DNA from: Pseudomonadota bacterium
GTDB taxonomy: Bacteria > Desulfobacterota > Desulfovibrionia > Desulfovibrionales > Desulfovibrionaceae
NCBI GenBank assembly: GCA_018822105.1
Contig: JAHJLB010000011.1
Span: forward strand, 62,001-126,000
Direction: 5' to 3'
DNA length: 64,000 nucleotides
Notes under the pieces: model-generated
What the model saw: only the letters and a program-made list of their open reading frames with translations
The model's database searches: none
Told to the model about the DNA's origin: nothing
Translations under genes and position numbers: made by a program
In this document: positions 15,253-21,344 of the stretch, piece after piece
Layout of the letters: the number at the start of each line of letters is the position of its first letter
How positions within the stretch are numbered: the stretch's first letter is position 1

Positions 15253-15656
15253 CGGCAAAGATTCCGTATTGCTGCGACAACAGATTCGGTGTTCCATTTG
15301 ACAATGAGGTCGGCGTTCTGTTTGACGATGGCCGACGTCCTTTCGCTCCCCCAAGGCTCAATGGCCAAAATCGGCTTTGGGAATGCTTTCGCAAGTCCTA
15401 TCTCAATATTGATCCATTTGCTGTGCGTTGCGTAAACCCCAGCGAGGATGATGATGCAACTAGCTGGTGCCATTTGCCGAGCAATTGCATCACGGAGGGC
15501 TTGCTGGTTGGGAGCGTTGTGGATTGGGTCATTCTTTGGAACTGAGTAGTTTCTGAACGGAAAGTACCCGCGCCCATTCAACATACTGACCATTCTGTCA
15601 TACATGTCGGTGTATGCCCAAGAATGGCTTATGAAGAGGTTATACGTTGTCGCCAT
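15249..15656 (-). CDS. TIR-like (ThsB/DUF1863-type) protein
   Basis: The 135-residue protein is a stand-alone TIR-like domain. It opens with NLFISHSWAYTDMYDRMVSM, has the NYSVPKNDPIHN loop, then an IARQMAPASCIIILAGVYAT strand and SKWINIEIGLAK. Glu85 there occupies the position expected for the NADase Glu of TIR enzymes. This is the ThsB/MTH538-like TIR family. In Thoeris, such TIRs sense phage and make an NAD-derived messenger for a separate effector. The gene has a textbook AAGGAGG five bases before the ATG and is coupled by ATGA to the membrane protein. It lies in the repressor-side operon, as expected for a gene expressed in the lysogen. Confidence 0.85.
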   Translation of the reverse strand: MATTYNLFISHSWAYTDMYDRMVSMLNGRGYFPFRNYSVPKNDPIHNAPNQQALRDAIARQMAPASCIIILAGVYATHSKWINIEIGLAKAFPKPILAIEPWGSERTSAIVKQNADLIVKWNTESVVAAIRNLCR

Positions 15657-15673
15657 GTTTCCTCCTTAACGGA

Positions 15674-15748
15674 TCATTTCACCGCCTCAAAATTCGTCCA
15701 CCACCCACTCATCTCGCCCTTGCGCCGGATCTTCACCGTTACGGACAT
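15674..15748 (-). CDS. Possible 24-residue peptide between zinc-ribbon and TIR genes
   Basis: An ATG at 15748, overlapping the last codons of the zinc-ribbon gene in another frame, opens a 24-codon frame ending 17 bases before the TIR start. The peptide (MSVTVKIRRKGEMSG, then WWTNFEAVK) looks protein-like: basic, with a Trp pair. An AAGGCGG lies too close to the ATG to be a good ribosome site. It could be a small gene, a shifted C-terminal extension of the upstream protein, or chance. Confidence 0.25.
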   Translation of the reverse strand: MSVTVKIRRKGEMSGWWTNFEAVK

Positions 15749-16242
15749 TCCGCCTTGCCCAGCTCCACCCAGCCGCTTGCATCGTTGTCGAGCACGTGGA
15801 CAAAGGCCCCATTTATGCCCTCGGCGGCCAGAGCCCCGCAAATGCCTCGCGCGAAGCTGTCAAACGCCCCAGGAACCTTCCCTGCACCATTCACACCGAC
15901 AAGCAGTGAGGGGAGCGACTTGTTGTTCCAGGCCACGCTCAAGACCTTGTCGCGCTTTTTGACTGCGGCCAGCGCGGCCTCAAGTTGCGCTTCTGTGTGA
16001 GTAGTGCGCTGCGGGGAGGCAACGGGTGGAGCGGGAGCCATGGTGGGCGTGGGCTTGCTTGGCAATGTGACGGCGAGGAGGAACAGCCCGGCGAGTACGA
16101 CGCCGCAGGTGATGAGCACACCCCGCAAGAGGAGAGGCAACGCCCGGAACTGGACTCCGATAAGGGACCGTTTGCATATGGGACACTCAAAAATGCCAAA
16201 GCCGACGTTTCTTTTGCAGTCTGGGCAAACACGTTGGGCCAT
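15739..16242 (-). CDS. Zinc-ribbon single-pass membrane protein of prophage cargo region
   Basis: The 167-residue protein begins at the ATG at 16242, chosen because GGGGAGG lies seven bases upstream. It has an N-terminal CxxC-x(9)-CxxC zinc ribbon (VCPDCKRN, then ECPICKRS), a transmembrane helix at about residues 33-55, a Pro/Ala-rich linker, and a C-terminal domain of about 95 residues (VLSVAWNNKSLPSLLVGV, ARGICGALAAEGINGAFVHVLD). Zinc ribbon plus membrane helix plus exported domain is a common sensor layout, but the family is not recognised. It lies between the repressor and the TIR gene on the same strand, 82 bases upstream of the latter, and may be co-transcribed. Confidence 0.72.
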   Translation of the reverse strand: MAQRVCPDCKRNVGFGIFECPICKRSLIGVQFRALPLLLRGVLITCGVVLAGLFLLAVTLPSKPTPTMAPAPPVASPQRTTHTEAQLEAALAAVKKRDKVLSVAWNNKSLPSLLVGVNGAGKVPGAFDSFARGICGALAAEGINGAFVHVLDNDASGWVELGKAECP

Positions 16243-16312
16243 CAGTCGCCTCCCCTCTCGTCCTGTAAGCATCCACTCACTTAAAATCGGACAGTCTTTA
16301 GCCTTGCGCGTG

Positions 16313-16355
16313 CGGTTCCGTCACCCCGGCCGCTGCCAGGGATTAGACGGAACCG
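16313..16355. repeat. Inverted repeat over the repressor stop
   Basis: CGGTTCCGTC at 16313-16322 and GACGGAACCG at 16346-16355 form an exact ten-base inverted repeat across the end of the repressor gene, with a G+C-rich loop. There is no T-run, so an ordinary intrinsic terminator is unlikely. It might act as an attenuator or mRNA stabiliser between the repressor and the cargo genes. Confidence 0.5.
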
Positions 16356-16822
16356 TCCCCGGCAGCTTTCTGCGGGTCGGGATAGGGTGCCGGGTCTTCG
16401 GCTGCCTGGGCAATGTCACCCGGCTTGGGCTCGGCCACGCCGTACCCTCCCCTGGCCCTGGTCAGCTTGGCCATCTCGCCTTCCAGCACGTCGCGCGCGG
16501 CGGCCAGGATCTTCAGCTCGTCCACCCCGGCCTCGCGCATGGTCCGGGCCACCTGGTCGACGCGCTGGGCAATGGGGTCGATCTGTACCTGGGTCTGGCA
16601 AGTATCGTGTCGGTACATTTCGCCGTCACCAGTCAGGAGCCAATGGGCGTTGATACCATAGCTATTTACCCACGATGCCAAGATTTTTTGACTCGGTAGC
16701 GAGTTATCTTTCAGGTAGCTGGTGATGGTCTGGGAAGTGATGCCAGCGACATCCGCGATCTTTTGGTGTGTCGCCCCTAGCTCTTTTATTAAGCTCCGTA
16801 GTCGTTCACTAAATTTTGACAT
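16343..16822 (-). CDS. Prophage repressor, CI-like with Cro/CI helix-turn-helix
   Basis: The 159-residue protein has an N-terminal HTH (about residues 5-60: SERLRSLIKELGATHQKIAD, then ITSQTITSYLKDNSLPSQK) and the SYGINAHWLLTGDGEMYR segment seen in CI-type repressors. A helical region of about 40 residues follows, then a flexible Pro/Ala/Asp tail. There is no S24/LexA-like peptidase domain, so induction would not be by RecA-stimulated self-cleavage; an antirepressor or other route is likely. It is transcribed leftward, away from the early genes, and its start abuts an operator-like region of repeats. Confidence 0.87.
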   Translation of the reverse strand: MSKFSERLRSLIKELGATHQKIADVAGITSQTITSYLKDNSLPSQKILASWVNSYGINAHWLLTGDGEMYRHDTCQTQVQIDPIAQRVDQVARTMREAGVDELKILAAARDVLEGEMAKLTRARGGYGVAEPKPGDIAQAAEDPAPYPDPQKAAGDGSV

Positions 16823-16825
16823 TTG

Positions 16826-16878
16826 ATGTTTTCTTTACCTATGTTCAAGAAATTAGTTGACGACGTTCAAGAAAACAT
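16826..16878. promoter_or_regulatory. Prophage immunity operator region with repeated half-sites
   Basis: In the gap between the divergent repressor and early gene there are two exact copies of GTTCAAGAAA, at 16843-16852 and 16865-16874, 22 bases apart (two helical turns). In addition, ATGTTTTCTT at 16826-16835 is the exact inverted copy of AAGAAAACAT at 16869-16878. The region is AT-rich compared with its surroundings. This is how operators for a dimeric HTH repressor look. Which promoter each site controls cannot be read directly. Confidence 0.68.
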
Positions 16879-16929
16879 GCGAATGGGAATCGACACCGAC
16901 ACCGAACCGAACACCGAGGGGGAAGGGCT

Positions 16930-17217
16930 ATGCGAATGCACCGGGTCATCAAACTCTTGGGATCGTCGCCTGTAAACGAAATCCCGTTTGAAATGCTCAT
17001 GACCCTTGACCCTATCGTGGTTGAGGTGCTCAAGGCCGCTGGGCTTTCGCTCATTCCCACTAAAACCTTGGAAGCCCTGTGCGAGTCCGGTCACGTGGAC
17101 AAGGCCCAGCTCCCCTGGGATGTCACGGGGCATCGCATCATCTTCCGCAAATCAAATGGAAGGCTGAACCCTCCGCGTTGCTGCTCAACATGCATTCGCC
17201 TGCTGCCGAGGTGCTAG
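16930..17217 (+). CDS. First rightward early phage gene, unknown function
   Basis: The 95-residue product starts at an ATG with GGGGGAAGGG upstream, directly across the operator region from the repressor. Its first about 75 residues look like a real small alpha/beta protein (IPFEMLMTLDPIVVEVLKAA, DVTGHRIIFRKSNGRLN). The Cys-rich tail looks less so, and a small sequence change may have altered its end. Position suggests a Cro-like or early regulatory role, but no HTH is evident. Unknown function. Confidence 0.5.
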   Translation: MRMHRVIKLLGSSPVNEIPFEMLMTLDPIVVEVLKAAGLSLIPTKTLEALCESGHVDKAQLPWDVTGHRIIFRKSNGRLNPPRCCSTCIRLLPRC

Positions 17218-17219
17218 CC

Positions 17220-17438
17220 ATGAACGCCAAGCCAAACAAGGGTCAAACCGACTGCCCCACCTGGGATGCTCTTCTGGCAGAGATGGTTCCCTGCCCACAA
17301 GCCCGCGAGAGGCTTCGCTCAATGGCGTTTGTCGCCACCCACAGAATGTGCCTCGAGACCAGCCACAATACTTTCGGCAAGAGCCATGGCGCTGGCGCCA
17401 GGCAACCGCAAGAAAAAGGGCATCCCGGCGATGTCTAG
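17220..17438 (+). CDS. Doubtful short early phage ORF
   Basis: An ORF of 72 codons from the ATG at 17220 (or 82 from 17190) follows the previous gene by two bases. The first about 45 residues (WDALLAEMVPCPQARERLRS) could be real. The second half overlaps the oppositely oriented gene ending at 17319 and reads like shadow sequence. No clear ribosome site is present. Listed for completeness; either it is short and overlaps convergently, or it is not a gene. Confidence 0.3.
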   Translation: MNAKPNKGQTDCPTWDALLAEMVPCPQARERLRSMAFVATHRMCLETSHNTFGKSHGAGARQPQEKGHPGDV

Positions 17439-17774
17439 CTTGAGGGTAAGCATGTCCTCGCCAACAGAAGACACCTCCCCCGTCGCAACCGTGACCGCGA
17501 GTTGCTCCATGACTATCCGCTGGTGCGGCAAGTCGGCGGCAAGAGCAGAGTCGCGGCCTTCGCCTTCGCACTGCGCCCACATCCCCAAGAGGCTTGCGGC
17601 GAGCTGGGGGACCTGTGTCGAGGGGAGCAGGATGGCAGATCGACCGTTGCTGTCCGTCGCCTCAATAAGCGCAACGTCGCCTTCCGGTGACGGGGCAAGC
17701 CCCAATTCTTCCGCGAGGGTTGCACGCTGTGCTGTGGCTAGCTCGCGCAAGCGCACGACAATATTTCGGTCCAT
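17319..17774 (-). CDS. Prophage protein of unknown function
   Basis: The 151-residue, Ala/Leu-rich protein begins at an ATG with CGGAGAG seven bases upstream. It has an N-terminal helix (VVRLRELATAQRATLAEELG), a beta stretch (GDVALIEATDSNGRSAILLP), a helical LAASLLGMWAQCEGEG part, and strands with AVTVATGEVSSVGEDMLTLK before a C-terminal helix. It looks soluble and is probably dimeric. It diverges from the Cro-like gene with only 23 bases between starts, so both genes may share control elements. No family is recognised. Confidence 0.68.
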   Translation of the reverse strand: MDRNIVVRLRELATAQRATLAEELGLAPSPEGDVALIEATDSNGRSAILLPSTQVPQLAASLLGMWAQCEGEGRDSALAADLPHQRIVMEQLAVTVATGEVSSVGEDMLTLKLDIAGMPFFLRLPGASAMALAESIVAGLEAHSVGGDKRH

Positions 17775-17797
17775 TATTCTCTCCGCGAGGTAATCCT

Positions 17798-18088
17798 ATG
17801 GAATTTCCTATTGCTCCTAACTTAACTCCCCTCTCCCGGCAAGAGGCCCTGCGTGTGTGGATGAGCCGCAATGGGCTCACCTTCACGGAGATGGCCCGGC
17901 GCATGGACGTGACGTCCAACAACGTGTCCAAGCTGTGCGACCAGGACACCATGCCTGTGCATCGCCACGCGCAGCTGCTGGGAATGGGCGTGCCGATGGA
18001 GCTGCTGCCCGAGGCGCTGGATCTCAAGCCCGGCCCCAAGCCCCGCACAATCCACGACGAGGCCATGGCCGCCTTTCGCGGCGTGTAG
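17798..18088 (+). CDS. Cro/XRE-like small DNA-binding protein
   Basis: The 96-residue protein contains a helix-turn-helix at about residues 14-60 (RQEALRVWMSRNGLTFTEMA, then RRMDVTSNNVSKLCDQDT). A C-terminal tail follows with LGMGVPMELLPEALDLKPGP. The ATG at 17798 is preferred over an upstream in-frame one because GAGG precedes it and the extra N-terminus is shadow of the opposite gene. It is the likely Cro-type or early regulator of the rightward operon that leads to the CII-like and excisionase-like genes. Confidence 0.72.
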   Translation: MEFPIAPNLTPLSRQEALRVWMSRNGLTFTEMARRMDVTSNNVSKLCDQDTMPVHRHAQLLGMGVPMELLPEALDLKPGPKPRTIHDEAMAAFRGV

Positions 18089-18157
18089 GAGCCATGATCA
18101 CCGCCCTAACGAATTTTCGTGCCCATAACCACGCAATTACAGATGAGGGAATTGCAT

Positions 18158-18622
18158 ATGAGCAAGACACCGAGCCTCACAGCAGTGGTCCACGCCGTGA
18201 TCCTCAACCCGCCATCCGGCATCGACGCCCGCACCATTGCGAGCCTCATGGAGGGCAAGAACTATCAGACCCTCATGAGCGAGCTTTCGCGTCAGCAGGG
18301 CCACAAGTTCGGCGCTGACCTGGTGCTCCCCATCATGGACCTGGCCGGGTCGGACGAGCCCCTGCACTTCCTGGCCAGGCAGCGTGGCGGCGTGTTCGTC
18401 AAGCTGCCCGAGGCCACGGGCGACGGCAGCCCGGTGCAGCTGGCCGCGCTCAACTCGGTCAAGGAGTTCGGGGAGCTTATGGCCCAGGTAGGGGCCGGGC
18501 TTGCCTCCGGCGACCTCTCCCGTGACGAATGCGACCAGATAACCAAGGAAGGCCAGGAGGCTGTCACGGCCATCATGGGCCTGCTCAAGCTGGTGGGAGA
18601 CATGGGGAGGGCGCAGTCATGA
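18158..18622 (+). CDS. CII-like phage regulatory protein (CP76 type)
   Basis: The 154-residue protein resembles the Phage_CP76/CII regulatory family: VVHAVILNPPSGIDARTIAS, GKNYQTLMSELSRQQGHKFG, DLVLPIMDLAGSDEPLHFLA and a C-terminal helical VKEFGELMAQVGAGLASGDL region. The first part is an HTH-like domain. Such proteins activate lysogeny promoters. The ATG at 18158 is chosen for the GAGGGA upstream. The gene overlaps the next by ATGA. Confidence 0.78.
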   Translation: MSKTPSLTAVVHAVILNPPSGIDARTIASLMEGKNYQTLMSELSRQQGHKFGADLVLPIMDLAGSDEPLHFLARQRGGVFVKLPEATGDGSPVQLAALNSVKEFGELMAQVGAGLASGDLSRDECDQITKEGQEAVTAIMGLLKLVGDMGRAQS

Positions 18623-18939
18623 GCCAGCCGTTCATCAAGGGCGAGACGCTCTACAAGGCCATCTGGTCGCGCGAGGCCATGAATCCGCGCATCATGGCGG
18701 GCAAGGTGGCCCTGGCCGACCAGGTCAATCTCTTCGTGAGCTACGGCGAGGGCGGCGGCGAGAGCCTGCTGCAAGCCAACCCGGACGGCTGGTGCCACAC
18801 CCAGGACGAGGCCCTGGGGATTCTCCTTTCGCGTCTCACCCGCTCGTCCGACTACATCAACCATGACCTCCTGCGGGTCAAGGCCAGGATCCTGCGCGTC
18901 AACAAGCTGCGCGACCAGCTGGCCGGGCTGGGGGCGTAG
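18619..18939 (+). CDS. Phage early protein of unknown function
   Basis: The 106-residue product starts in an ATGA overlap with the CII-like gene. It is largely helical: FIKGETLYKAIWSREAMNPR near the start, GEGGGESLLQANPDGWCHTQ in the middle, and a long C-terminal helix (HDLLRVKARILRVNKLRDQL). No motif identifies it. Coupling to the CII-like and excisionase-like genes suggests a part in lysogeny control or replication. Confidence 0.6.
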   Translation: MSQPFIKGETLYKAIWSREAMNPRIMAGKVALADQVNLFVSYGEGGGESLLQANPDGWCHTQDEALGILLSRLTRSSDYINHDLLRVKARILRVNKLRDQLAGLGA

Positions 18940-18942
18940 GCC

Positions 18943-19236
18943 ATGCAAGAGCCAACCCCCGCACCAAGTGCCGCCCAGATGGACGCGGCCCTGCGCGAGG
19001 TGCTGCGCGAGCTGCTGGAGCCAGCCGCACGGCTGGAGGCCCTGCGCCGCAAGGAGCTGATCACCGGGCAGGAGGTGGAGGATCTGTACGGCCTTGCCTA
19101 CGGCACTCTGCGCAACTGGCGCGCCAAGGGCCACGGCCCAAAAATGACGCGCATCGGCGCCCTTGTCTACTACAAGCACCAGGACCTGCTGGCTTTCATC
19201 GCGGCGCACCAGGTTAAGACGTATGACCAGCAGTAG
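18943..19236 (+). CDS. Excisionase-like HTH protein
   Basis: The 97-residue protein has a C-terminal HTH_17/excisionase-type domain. It reads LITGQEVEDLYGLAYGTLRN, then WRAKGHGPKMTRIGALVYYK and DLLAFIAAH. An N-terminal helix precedes it (MDAALREVLRELLEPAARLE). Excisionases of this class bend DNA at attachment sites and direct the integrase toward excision. Its 3' end overlaps the convergent integrase gene by 23 bases, a typical int-xis relationship. Confidence 0.78.
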   Translation: MQEPTPAPSAAQMDAALREVLRELLEPAARLEALRRKELITGQEVEDLYGLAYGTLRNWRAKGHGPKMTRIGALVYYKHQDLLAFIAAHQVKTYDQQ

Positions 19237-20356
19237 CCTCGTGCGACAGGAGCCGCTCGATATGCTCCGTGGCCTCTTTCCCCTGGGCGGGGCAGAGGCT
19301 CGCATAGCGCTTGGTCATGTCGATGGACCTGTGGCCCATGAGGTCCATGAGCTGGTACAGCGGCACGCCGCTCATGGCCAGCAGGCTCGCAAAGGTGTGG
19401 CGCAGGGTGTGGAACACCACCCGGCCGCGCCTGTCCGCAACGCCCTTGTTAAACTTCAACTCCTCCACCACGCGGGAGAAGGTGTCCGAGATTTCTTTGC
19501 GCACGCCGTTGCGGCCAGCGAAGACCAGGCCGTGGCGCTCCGTGCCCGTGGCCAACAGCATGGCCACCACGCTGGTGGTGAGGGAGACTGTGCGGCTGCG
19601 CCCGTTCTTGGGGTCCAGCACCTGGGCCACGCGGGCGCTCATGTTCACTGCCTCCCAGCGCAGGCCCAGCACTTCGCCCAAGCGCATCCCCGTATACAGG
19701 CTCATGAGGCTTATGCGCCAGGTATCCAGGGAGCGCGCCTTGAGCGTCTCCAGCAGCAGGTCCGCCTCCTCAACGGAGAGGAACCGAAAGCGTTTGTTGT
19801 CCACGTGGGGCATCACGCGCTTCTGGACGGGGTTCGTCCCGCTCCACAGCCGCATGGCGATGGCGTGGTTGACCACCCGGCGCAAGAGGGCCAGGCAGTG
19901 CTTCACGGTTTGCGGGCTCAAGCCCTTTGCGGCCAGGGACTCCTTGAGCCGCTCCAATTCGAGCGGAGAGAGGGAGGCGATGGTTTGGGCACCCATATGC
20001 GCCAGGTGCAGGTCCCATCGGCTCTTGTCCGTGCCGGGGCGCTTGGTCTTGGCCAGGTGCCCCTGGTAGGCCTCCCAGGCACCGCCTATGGTCAGCTCCG
20101 GGCGCCGCTTGTCCAGGATCGCAGAGGGCAGATCCCCATGCCGAACTGTGCGCACGCGCTCGGCGCGGATCTGACTGGCCATGGCCGCCGTGTAGCCCTC
20201 GCTCCTCCAGCCGACCTTTTCCCAGACCTTGCGTCCAGGCCCATTGTAGGCGATGTCGAAGCACACATCAGGCTTGCCGTCGTGCTTCCTGTCAGGACTC
20301 TGGCGCATGTAAACGCCCGGGTACTTCGTCAGCTCACGCTTGCCTGCACCGGCCAT
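19214..20356 (-). CDS. int: Prophage tyrosine integrase
   Basis: The 380-residue tyrosine recombinase has an arm-binding N-terminus, a SAM-like core-binding domain (about residues 90-175) and a catalytic domain with all expected residues. These are Arg225 (TGMRLGE), Lys250 (DPKNGRSR), His316 and Arg319 (HTLRHTFAS), His342 (GHRS) and the nucleophile Tyr351 (KRYASL). It integrates and excises the prophage at the tRNA-Arg site that begins about 160 bases upstream of its start. Three repeats of TGCTACC overlap its leader. Confidence 0.95.
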   Translation of the reverse strand: MAGAGKRELTKYPGVYMRQSPDRKHDGKPDVCFDIAYNGPGRKVWEKVGWRSEGYTAAMASQIRAERVRTVRHGDLPSAILDKRRPELTIGGAWEAYQGHLAKTKRPGTDKSRWDLHLAHMGAQTIASLSPLELERLKESLAAKGLSPQTVKHCLALLRRVVNHAIAMRLWSGTNPVQKRVMPHVDNKRFRFLSVEEADLLLETLKARSLDTWRISLMSLYTGMRLGEVLGLRWEAVNMSARVAQVLDPKNGRSRTVSLTTSVVAMLLATGTERHGLVFAGRNGVRKEISDTFSRVVEELKFNKGVADRRGRVVFHTLRHTFASLLAMSGVPLYQLMDLMGHRSIDMTKRYASLCPAQGKEATEHIERLLSHEATAGHTS

Positions 20357-20400
20357 ATCCTGCTACCTTCCTGCTACCTGTTCGGCGATTTTGCTACCCG
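20357..20400. repeat. Three phased TGCTACC repeats upstream of integrase
   Basis: TGCTACC occurs at 20361-20367, 20372-20378 and 20392-20398, spaced 11 and 20 bases, close to one and two helical turns. The repeats lie between the integrase start and the attachment core, where arm-type integrase or excisionase sites are normally found. The first two copies also contain the integrase ribosome-binding area on the minus strand, so binding could autoregulate int. Confidence 0.5.
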
Positions 20401-20513
20401 TACGCGCCGCCATCGCGTGACGCACAACGACACTCTGTGCTGCCCAATGCCGCGCAGGTCAAGGGAAAATGACAGGCATGCCCATTCTGTGACAAGTGGT
20501 GATATGGCTCGGG

Positions 20514-20563
20514 TCGGCCTCCGGAGCCGAAGGCCAGGTGTTCGAATCACCTATTGCCCACCA
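20514..20563 (+). other. attR: duplicated 3' half of tRNA-Arg(CCG)
   Basis: This stretch folds as the 3' part of a tRNA. It has an anticodon stem TCGGC/GCCGA around CTCCGGA (anticodon CCG, Arg), a five-base variable loop, and a T arm AGGTG-TTCGAAT-CACCT. The 3' acceptor strand ATTGCCC, discriminator A and encoded CCA follow. No matching 5' acceptor GGGCAAT or D arm lies upstream, so it is a fragment. Integrases of this type recombine into the 3' half of tRNA genes and leave such a copy at the far end; the intact tRNA should be at the left junction outside this window. Confidence 0.88.
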
Positions 20564-20570
20564 ATTTCAG

Positions 20571-20596
20571 GGTCGCCATACAGGCGGCCTTTTTTT
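20571..20596 (+). terminator. tRNA terminator retained at attR
   Basis: GGTCGCC (20571-20577) pairs with GGCGGCC (20583-20589), allowing one G-T pair, around a five-base loop and is followed by seven T. It is the original intrinsic terminator of the tRNA-Arg gene, left on the chromosomal side of the prophage. Confidence 0.8.
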
Positions 20597-20678
20597 ATTG
20601 CCCTGGGGTGAGCGACGACCACTTGCGCATTGCCGTCGCCCCGCGCTAGGCTCCAGCGACACGAACCCAGGAGGATCC

Positions 20679-21185
20679 ATGCGTCAGTGCCTGCTTCTCG
20701 CGCTTGCAGCAGTCTTGCTGTCCGCCTGCGCCGCCATGGCTCCCAGCGCCGAGGCCGTGCTCCAGCCCACCAAGGGCAACACCGCCTCCGGCACAGTGCA
20801 TTTCGACCAGGCGGGGGAAATGGTCCGCATCTCCGCCCTTGTGCAGGGCCTGACGCCCGGCGCTCACGCCTTCCACATCCACGAGAGGGGGGATTGCACG
20901 GCCCCAGACGCCGCCAGCGCCGGCGGGCACTTCAACCCCTTCGGCAAGCCCCACGGCGATCCGGCCAGGGCCGCGCACCACGCCGGGGACCTGCCCATGC
21001 TGGTGGCCGGGGCCGACGGCAAGGCCCGCTTCGAGGCACTCATGGACGGCATGACCCTGCGCAATGGCCCGGCCAGCCTCATGGGCCGGAGCGTCATCGT
21101 CCACGCCCGCCCGGACGACTTCACCACCCAGCCCTCGGGCAATTCCGGCGCCCGCGTGGCCTGCGGCGTCATCAAGGCCAGATAG
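20679..21185 (+). CDS. sodC: Cu/Zn superoxide dismutase, lipoprotein
   Basis: The 168-residue protein disproportionates superoxide in the periplasm or at the outer membrane. A signal peptide with lipobox LSAC marks it as a lipoprotein. Family motifs are HAFHIHERGDC (copper ligands and disulfide Cys), GGHFNPFGKPHG (copper/zinc ligands), AAHHAGDLPMLV, and a C-terminal GNSGARVACGVI with the second disulfide Cys. It is the first chromosomal gene after the prophage, starting about 115 bases from attR. AGGAGG precedes the ATG. Confidence 0.93.
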   Translation: MRQCLLLALAAVLLSACAAMAPSAEAVLQPTKGNTASGTVHFDQAGEMVRISALVQGLTPGAHAFHIHERGDCTAPDAASAGGHFNPFGKPHGDPARAAHHAGDLPMLVAGADGKARFEALMDGMTLRNGPASLMGRSVIVHARPDDFTTQPSGNSGARVACGVIKAR

Positions 21186-21240
21186 CCCCATCCGGCGCCT
21201 CCCTCCAGCAGGGCTCCGGCACGCCGGAACCTAATTATAT

Positions 21241-21275
21241 CTTGCAACCGCCATGGGGTTCTTGCAAAATGGCGG
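21241..21275. repeat. Interleaved direct and inverted repeats before the YdbH-like operon
   Basis: CTTGCAA occurs at 21241-21247 and again at 21261-21267. The exact inverted pair CCGCCAT (21248-21254) and ATGGCGG (21269-21275) is interleaved with it. A TAATTATAT patch lies just upstream. This looks like a regulatory site or hairpin controlling the operon that follows. No regulator can be named. Confidence 0.45.
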
Positions 21276-21344
21276 CTGATGCTGCTGGCCCTCGCCCTTT
21301 CGCGCGGGCGGCTGCGCAGCAGGTCCGAACCCAGCGGGGCATTG

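Larger units (their letters stand above)
1..20563. mobile_element. Mu-like-tailed prophage, right-hand part (left end outside window)
   Basis: A continuous block of phage genes runs from the left edge to a tRNA remnant. It holds lysis genes, connector/tail-completion genes, a Mu-type contractile tail, fibres, cargo genes, a repressor with divergent early genes, an excisionase-like gene and a tyrosine integrase. The right boundary is the 3' half of a tRNA-Arg(CCG) at 20514-20563, next to the integrase start. Phage Mu itself transposes, but no DDE transposase is seen here and a site-specific integrase is present, so this is a mosaic with Mu-like morphogenesis and lambda/P2-like lysogeny. No tail gene in the window is visibly broken, but the head module cannot be judged. 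Confidence 0.93.

Noticed and set aside
14776-15656. Calling the TIR pair a classical Thoeris system
   Set aside because: No SIR2-SLOG or macro-TM ThsA is encoded nearby, so only the TIR half matches Thoeris.
18094-18318. Open frame from ATG 18094 before the CII-like gene
   Set aside because: After about 20 codons it becomes Pro/His/Arg-rich shadow of the CII-like gene; the real start with GAGGGA is at 18158.
20480-20563. Intact tRNA-Arg gene at the prophage end
   Set aside because: The 5' acceptor strand and D arm are missing upstream of the anticodon stem, so only the 3' half is present.
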